The position numbers were made by a program, and so were the translations under genes. This document shows, one piece after another, positions 59,109 to 64,000 of a stretch of 64,000 nucleotides of DNA; the first letter of the stretch is position 1; the number at the start of each line of letters is the position of its first letter. The notes beneath the pieces are model-generated. The model did no database searches, was not told where the DNA came from, and worked only from the letters and a program-made list of their open reading frames with translations. Source of the DNA: Ruegeria_C sp040830705 (GTDB lineage: Bacteria; Pseudomonadota; Alphaproteobacteria; Rhodobacterales; Rhodobacteraceae); assembly GCA_040830705.1 (NCBI GenBank), contig JBFOME010000008.1:1-64000 (forward strand). Reading direction: 5' to 3'.

Positions 59109-60824
59109 TTAGCCTGCGATCAGGCCCATGCTTTCCAGCGTCAGCAAGACCTGATGGGCGCAGTTATCCACATCGACATTCTCGGTTTCAACGCTCAGCT
59201 CAGGATTTTCGGGCACATCATAGGGGTCCGAAATTCCGGTGAACTCCTTGATCTTGCCCTCTCGTGCCAGCTTGTAGAGCCCCTTGCGGTCGCGGCGCTC
59301 GCATTCCTCGATCGAGGTGGCGACATGAACCTCGACAAATGCACCAAAGGCCTCGATCTCTTCGCGCACAGCACGGCGGGTCGTGGCATAGGGCGCGATG
59401 GGCGCACAGATCGCGATGCCACCATTCTTGGTGATCTCGGAGGCGACATAGCCGATGCGGCGGATGTTAAGGTCGCGATGCTCTTTCGAGAAGCCTAGCT
59501 CAGAGCTGAGATTTTTCCGGACGATATCGCCATCCAGAAGGGTGACTGGGCGATCCCCCATCTCCATCAGCTTGACCATAAGCGCGTTGGCGATCGTGGA
59601 TTTGCCCGAACCCGAGAAACCGGTGAAGAAGACCGTAAAGCCCTGCTGTGACCGTGGCGGATACCGCCCGCGCAGCTGGTCCACCACTTCGGGGAAAGAG
59701 AACCATTCGGGGATCTCAAGCCCTTCGCGCAGACGGCGGCGCAGTTCAGTGCCCGAGATGTTCAGGATTGTGACGTTATCCTTGTCTTCGATCTCGTCAT
59801 TGGGCTCGTACTGGGCGCGTTCCTGCACATAGACCATGTGTTTGAAATCAACCATTTCGATACCGATTTCGTCCTGGTGCTCGCGGAACAGGTCCTGCGC
59901 ATCATAAGGCCCATAGAAATCCTCACCGGCAGAGTTCTTGCCCGGTCCGGCGTGGTCGCGGCCAACGATGAAATGCGTGCAACCGTGATTCTTGCGGATC
60001 AACCCGTGCCACACCGCCTCGCGCGGCCCAGCCATGCGCATGGCGAGGTTCAGCAGCGACATAGAGGTGGTGGCGGCGGGGTACTTGTCCAGCACCGCTT
60101 CGTAGCAGCGTACGCGGGTGAAATGGTCGACATCGCCGGGCTTGGTCATGCCCACAACCGGATGGATCAGCAGGTTGGCCTGCGCTTCCTTGGCAGCGCG
60201 GAAGGTTAGTTCCTGATGCGCGCGGTGCAGCGGGTTGCGGGTCTGGAATGCGACGATGCGGCGCCAGCCCACCTTGCGAAAGTAGGCGCGCAGCTCGTTC
60301 GGGGTGTCGCGGCGGGCGCGGAAATCGTAATGCACCGGCTGCTGGATACCGGTCACGGGGCCGCCCAGATAGATCTTGCCAGCGACATTGTGCAGGTAGT
60401 TCACCGCCGGGTGCGCTTGATCATCAGCGCCAAAGACCTTTTCAGCCTCTTTCGATTTGTTTGGGGTCCAGCGGTCGGTCACCGTCATGGTCGCCAGAAT
60501 CACCCCTTCTTGATCGCGCAGAGCGATGTCCTGGCCCAGTTCGATGCTCCCGGCGAACTCTTCCGACACGTCGAGCGTGATTGGCATAGGCCAGAGCGAG
60601 CCGTCGGCCAAACGCATGTTTTCGACAACGCCGTCATAGTCGGCTTCGCTCAGAAAGCCTTTGAGCGGGTTGAAGCCGCCATTCATCAGAAGTTCCAGAT
60701 CGCAGATCTGGCGCGGGGTCAGGTCGTGGCTGGTCAGTTCCGCCGCTTCGACCTTAAGTTTCTGGGCGGAGTCGTAGGAGACAAACAGCTCGGGGATCGG
60801 AGCCAGATTGGCAAGCATGGTCAT
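59109..60824 (-). CDS. bifunctional sulphate adenylyltransferase / adenylylsulphate kinase, 571 aa
   Basis: The N-terminal part (about 1-385) is ATP sulphurylase: LELLMNGGFNPLKGFLSEAD, FQTRNPLHRAHQELTFRAAK (H-x-x-H-type ATP site) and HFIVGRDHAGPGKNSAGEDF. The C-terminal part (about 395-571) is APS kinase with a P-loop, FTGFSGSGKSTIANALMVKL, and VTLLDGDIVRKNLSSELGFS. Together they turn sulphate and ATP into PAPS. The order Sat-CysC in one chain is found in several alphaproteobacteria. Single gene, with a strong terminator. Confidence 0.96.
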   Translation of the reverse strand: MTMLANLAPIPELFVSYDSAQKLKVEAAELTSHDLTPRQICDLELLMNGGFNPLKGFLSEADYDGVVENMRLADGSLWPMPITLDVSEEFAGSIELGQDIALRDQEGVILATMTVTDRWTPNKSKEAEKVFGADDQAHPAVNYLHNVAGKIYLGGPVTGIQQPVHYDFRARRDTPNELRAYFRKVGWRRIVAFQTRNPLHRAHQELTFRAAKEAQANLLIHPVVGMTKPGDVDHFTRVRCYEAVLDKYPAATTSMSLLNLAMRMAGPREAVWHGLIRKNHGCTHFIVGRDHAGPGKNSAGEDFYGPYDAQDLFREHQDEIGIEMVDFKHMVYVQERAQYEPNDEIEDKDNVTILNISGTELRRRLREGLEIPEWFSFPEVVDQLRGRYPPRSQQGFTVFFTGFSGSGKSTIANALMVKLMEMGDRPVTLLDGDIVRKNLSSELGFSKEHRDLNIRRIGYVASEITKNGGIAICAPIAPYATTRRAVREEIEAFGAFVEVHVATSIEECERRDRKGLYKLAREGKIKEFTGISDPYDVPENPELSVETENVDVDNCAHQVLLTLESMGLIAG

Positions 60825-61016
60825 TCGAATACTCTCTGAACAATCCGTAAATTCGGGTTTGATAGATACTGGCGCGCACTTGCCCGGTCTTTGGCGGGAA
60901 GTCCAGAGATTGAGAACAAATCAAGGAGAAGGTGTGCAGAATTGCCGCTTTTCGGAACGAATTTTTGTCATTGGGTGAACGATCCGGACCGCTGTTCCGG
61001 ATTGGTTCCGTGCGAC

Positions 61017-62711
61017 TCACCCCGTTTGCGTCGCAGACTGAACAGGCGTCAGATACTCGGAAAGCCTTGATGACTGCGGCACCGGAAGCCCCGCGAGCGG
61101 TTCCGATACGCCGCGCAGCCTAAAGCTGTGCAATTCAGTCTCGGCACTCGCGAGTCCCGCGGCCATGAGCACGGGATTCGACACGATCAGTTCGACCTCC
61201 AGCTCTTTGCATTCGCGCTCCAGCCTGCTGGCGACGTTCACGGCATCGCCGATGATCGTGCGCGGCGCGCTGTCTGCGGCTCCGATTTCGCCCAGAACCA
61301 CATTGCCCAGATGTAGCACCATGCCGATGTGGACCGGGCGGTCGTGGTGTTCGGTCAGCGTCTTGTTGAACGCTTCCAGCGCCGCCCCAACGCCTTCAGC
61401 GGCAAGCAGCCCAGCGCGGGCGGACTCGGTAGGTGAGGGCGCGTCGAACACTGCCAGCAACCCGTCGCCCAGATACTTGTCCACTGTGCCGCCTGCGCCC
61501 GTGATGGCAGGGACAATCGCATCGAAGAAGCGGTTGAGAAAAAAGACCACATCATACGGCAATTGCCCGGCCGTACGGGCAGTAAAGCCACGCATGTCCA
61601 GAAACAAGATGGCCAGCTGCCGCTCCTGTCCCTGACTGGCATGGGCGCGGTTGCGTCCGCCCTGTGGCCTGAAAACACGATAAACGGTCAGCGGGGTGTT
61701 TGGGCGGATCTGGCAGGCCAGCCGCGTATTGGGTGACGCCCCGACTGCGCGCAGACTGCGCTCTTCTGCCTCGTTAGGCGGGTGCAGTAAATCGGCGCCG
61801 TCCTCAATCACCACACGGCAGGTGGTGCAGCGCCCCTTGCCACCGCAGAGCGCGGTGTGGGGGATGCTATTTGCTTTGGACATTTCCAGCAGGGTAAGGC
61901 CGCGCTCGGATGTGATCTGTGGACCATCGACATAGCTGACCCGAACCGAACGCCGCCTGCGCAGCAGCTTGCGCGTAATATAGACCAGCCCGGTCAAGAC
62001 AAGCAGTGCCCAGAAGATGTTCTGGGCCAGGTCTTTGACCGCAAAGAGCTGCTGGAACGCCTGCTCATCCGGCCAGTTGAAATACTCGATCGCCATGTCG
62101 CGCAGTTCCGGGTCGCCAAAGAGCGACCAAATGTTGCGCCCTTCGGTCAGCAACCCGGCAAAGGCAAAGGCCGGGATCAAAACCGCTATCCCGATCAGAA
62201 CCGGCAGGGCACCGTGCCACCACCGGGTCAACCTTAGCCAGAAATGCAACCCCATGCAGCCATGCACCCAGACCAGCAAGAGCAGCAGCGACTGATACCA
62301 GACCGAGGGGTTGTTCCACATCAGCACGATCAGATAGCTCATCGTGTCATTGACCTCAAAAACCTCATGCGCAACACGCGTGAAGGTCAGATGGGATAGC
62401 AATTGTAGCGGGATCAGCAGGCCCAAAATAACCTGCAACGCCTGCGGCCAGGACATGCGCAGGGTCCGGCGCGCGGCAAGATCATAGAGCGCGACTCCGA
62501 TATGAACCAGAAAGGCCCCATAGATCACGGTCGACCCGATCGGATTGCGCGTTATGACTTGGCGGCCCGCCTGAAACGCATCCATCGCCTCGACCGAAAT
62601 CAGACCCATGCCGATATTGAGGAAATGAAACAGGGCATAGGTGAACAGGACAAGGCCTGAGACGATCCGCGCCCGGACCAGCCAGTTCCCTTGCCATAAT
62701 ACGTTGGCCAC
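61017..62711 (-). CDS. cytochrome b-like membrane / 2Fe-2S ferredoxin / class III nucleotide cyclase fusion, 564 aa
   Basis: Three parts are clear. Residues 1-247 have about six membrane helices, with histidines at 29, 70, 106, 115, 150 and 156 (LFTYALFHF, AFLVHIGVAL, VWVHGCMGLHFW), like the haem-b anchors of succinate dehydrogenase/fumarate reductase. Residues 255-345 are a ferredoxin with Cys289, Cys295, Cys298 and Cys333 in C-x5-C-x2-C...C order. Residues 365-540 are a class III adenylate/guanylate cyclase domain (AILFLDMRGFTARTAGQLPY, TVDKYLGDGLLAVFDAPSPT, IIGDAVNVASRLERECKELE). It is likely a redox-sensing cyclase. It stands 77 bases downstream of the RES-like gene on the same strand. 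Confidence 0.92.
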   Translation of the reverse strand: MANVLWQGNWLVRARIVSGLVLFTYALFHFLNIGMGLISVEAMDAFQAGRQVITRNPIGSTVIYGAFLVHIGVALYDLAARRTLRMSWPQALQVILGLLIPLQLLSHLTFTRVAHEVFEVNDTMSYLIVLMWNNPSVWYQSLLLLLVWVHGCMGLHFWLRLTRWWHGALPVLIGIAVLIPAFAFAGLLTEGRNIWSLFGDPELRDMAIEYFNWPDEQAFQQLFAVKDLAQNIFWALLVLTGLVYITRKLLRRRRSVRVSYVDGPQITSERGLTLLEMSKANSIPHTALCGGKGRCTTCRVVIEDGADLLHPPNEAEERSLRAVGASPNTRLACQIRPNTPLTVYRVFRPQGGRNRAHASQGQERQLAILFLDMRGFTARTAGQLPYDVVFFLNRFFDAIVPAITGAGGTVDKYLGDGLLAVFDAPSPTESARAGLLAAEGVGAALEAFNKTLTEHHDRPVHIGMVLHLGNVVLGEIGAADSAPRTIIGDAVNVASRLERECKELEVELIVSNPVLMAAGLASAETELHSFRLRGVSEPLAGLPVPQSSRLSEYLTPVQSATQTG

Positions 62712-62788
62712 GCGGCCTCCTCTGGTTTCGAGATTGCAGACTGGGATGCCCCGGCATTGGGGTCAAGTCACAGCCGCGTGCTGTTCTG

Positions 62789-63229
62789 CTAAGGCCAGGT
62801 TAGCACTGAGGCATCGGGATGTGACTGCACGATCTGCGGATCGAAGATCACAAGATGACTGAGTTCGGGGCGCGAGCGCGAGGAATAGAGCATTGCCTGC
62901 ACGCCATTTGCGCGGGCGGTGTCGGAAAACGTCCAGGTAGGGGAGGGCGCGCCAGTGGCGCGGATATCCTGCCAGATGATCGATGCCTCGCGACTACCCC
63001 GCAGATCCGCCACATATTGGGCACGAATCAGAAGCGGCTGGATCAGCCGCGGCGCATCTTCGGGCGACATGTAGCGCTTGATCGCAACTGCGGTGCCCTC
63101 AGGCGTGAGCGAGGTGTAGATTGCCGCTTGACCTGAATGGTGAAAGCGTCCCTCGGGCGAAGTGACCGGGACCCGCGCATCCTGACCCGCAAAGGTCATG
63201 CGCCAGACGGTCCCGGTGAACGGGATCAT
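62789..63229 (-). CDS. RES-domain-like protein coupled to trxB, 146 aa
   Basis: The pattern fits the RES family (NAD+-degrading toxins such as MbcT): VWRMTFAGQDARVPVTSPEG, then GRFHHSGQAAIYTSLTPEGT like the usual G-R-W/F-N-x-x-G-x-x-x-Y segment, and the end QAMLYSSRSRPELSHLVIFD, where the conserved Ser lies. The conserved Glu after the second strand is not obvious (TPEG is the nearest), so activity is uncertain. ATG 63229 overlaps the trxB stop by ATGA. No Xre/COG5642-type antitoxin gene is next to it. Size 146 fits the family. Confidence 0.7.
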   Translation of the reverse strand: MIPFTGTVWRMTFAGQDARVPVTSPEGRFHHSGQAAIYTSLTPEGTAVAIKRYMSPEDAPRLIQPLLIRAQYVADLRGSREASIIWQDIRATGAPSPTWTFSDTARANGVQAMLYSSRSRPELSHLVIFDPQIVQSHPDASVLTWP

Positions 63230-64000
63230 TCCTGTTCGGCCAGGAACCGCTCTGCATCCAGCGCGGCCATACAGCCCATCCCTGCGCTGGTGACGGCTTG
63301 CCTGTAGACATGGTCTGTCAGGTCGCCCGCCGCAAAGACGCCCGGCACCGATGTTTCGGTCGTGCCCGGTTTGGTCACCACATACCCACCCATATGGGTG
63401 TCGAGTTGATCAATCACCAACTCGTTGGCAGGCGCGTGGCCGATGGCAACAAAGACGCCTTTGCAGGGAATCTCGGTGATCTCACCGGTCTGGACGTTCT
63501 TGACCTTCACGCCTTCGACACCCAGTGGCGCGTCGGTACCGGTCACCTCTTCCAACTGGTGGAACCAGAGCGGTTCGATCTTTTCGTTCTTGAACAAGCG
63601 CTCTTGCAGGATCTTTTCGGCGCGCAGCTCGTCGCGGCGGTGGATCAGTGTAACTTTGCTGGCAAAGTTGGTCAGAAACAGCGCCTCTTCCACGGCGGTG
63701 TTGCCGCCGCCAATCACGACAATTTCCTGCCCGCGATAGAAGAAACCGTCACAGGTTGCGCAGGCAGACACGCCAAAACCCTTGAACTTCTCTTCCGAGG
63801 GCAACCCGAGCCACTTGGCGCGCGCGCCGGTGGCCAGAATGACGGCGTCGGCCGTATAGATCGTGCCGCTGTCGCCTTTCGCGGTGAAGGGGCGCTGGTT
63901 CAGGTCGAGATCGCTGATGATGTCGCCGATCACCTCGCAACCCATCGCCTTGGCGTGCGCCTCCATCCGGACCATCAGGTCGGGGCCCTGTACCTCGGTA
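63226..64000 (-). CDS. trxB: thioredoxin-disulphide reductase (5' part outside the window)
   Basis: At least 257 codons are visible. The redox motif CATC lies in GVSACATCDGFFYRGQEIVV, followed by the NADPH site IGGGNTAVEEALFL, HRRDELRAEK and the FAD end TSVPGVFAAGDLTDHVYRQA. The N-terminal FAD-binding residues lie beyond position 64000, since the frame is open to the edge. It reduces thioredoxin with NADPH. First gene seen in the group trxB - RES-like - redox cyclase. Confidence 0.96.
   Translation of the reverse strand, partial: TEVQGPDLMVRMEAHAKAMGCEVIGDIISDLDLNQRPFTAKGDSGTIYTADAVILATGARAKWLGLPSEEKFKGFGVSACATCDGFFYRGQEIVVIGGGNTAVEEALFLTNFASKVTLIHRRDELRAEKILQERLFKNEKIEPLWFHQLEEVTGTDAPLGVEGVKVKNVQTGEITEIPCKGVFVAIGHAPANELVIDQLDTHMGGYVVTKPGTTETSVPGVFAAGDLTDHVYRQAVTSAGMGCMAALDAERFLAEQE

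Overview
This 64 kb window is chromosomal DNA of an alphaproteobacterium, most probably of the Roseobacter group (Rhodobacterales). The evidence is the high G+C, the many ATGA/TGATG start-stop overlaps, and the family mix: TIGR02300/FYDLN protein, DUF1150 beside Hsp20, DUF1244, malyl-CoA lyase of the ethylmalonyl-CoA pathway, Mn-dependent pyrophosphatase, fused Sat-CysC, and DgcN/DgcA. Genus cannot be fixed from sequence reading alone.

Layout. Positions 1-2800 are a mobile-DNA scar: the last 41 codons of an IS5-type transposase, two small coupled genes, then a relic integrative element of about 1.9 kb sitting in the 3' end of tRNA-Ala(GGC). The relic keeps an 18-bp core repeat at both ends, paired CTGTAACA arm-type sites at both ends, an AT-rich membrane-protein gene, and broken integrase and phage genes. 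From 3 to 9.6 kb come housekeeping and envelope genes: FYDLN protein, a zinc peptidase, a GntR regulator, a lysine-rich protein, a secreted caspase-like protein ending in a CxxCH motif, a YceI-OmpA fusion and an MFS transporter. Positions 9.7-14.6 kb are a cytochrome bo-type ubiquinol oxidase operon (cyoABCD plus SURF1) behind a palindrome-rich promoter, followed by an FMN-dependent glutamate synthase-like protein. A minus-strand operon at 16.3-19.0 kb holds ribF, a YcgN protein, threonine aldolase and a small membrane protein.

Positions 19.1-23.6 kb are a sugar-acid catabolic locus with divergent arms around a palindromic operator: a GntR regulator and FucU-type mutarotase on one side, and a UxaA-family dehydratase, SDR dehydrogenase and FAH-family hydrolase on the other. 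This fits a non-phosphorylative L-fucose-like route. Positions 23.7-30.4 kb carry a MltB-type transglycosylase, a HAD hydrolase, accA, AraC/GyrI and Lrp regulators, a LysE exporter, a secreted PA14-like protein and malyl-CoA lyase. Positions 30.7-33.6 kb form a D-amino-acid operon (dgcN, dgcA, D-amino acid aminotransferase) that can carry D-Ala or D-Glu nitrogen into N-acetyl-L-glutamate.

The remainder comprises an SLC13/TrkA-C transporter, small conserved proteins, N-formylglutamate amidohydrolase, pyk, a probably acquired AT-richer patch (39.8-41.0 kb), Mn-pyrophosphatase, a Tat-exported PhoD-type phosphatase, and groESL under a near-perfect CIRCE. Next come an HlyD-type pair, two DMT permeases, a lipase-like protein with phnM, and a purE-oxidoreductase-purK operon. 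The window ends with hsp20-DUF1150, PhzF with a GT10-like glycosyltransferase, a fasciclin protein and Sat-CysC, and finally a minus-strand group: trxB (cut by the window end), a RES-like protein coupled to it, and an unusual cytochrome b/ferredoxin/nucleotide-cyclase fusion.

The items most worth a second look are the tRNA-Ala relic element, the redox-cyclase fusion, the RES-TrxB coupling, the caspase with a haem-type motif, and the D-amino-acid and sugar-acid operons.
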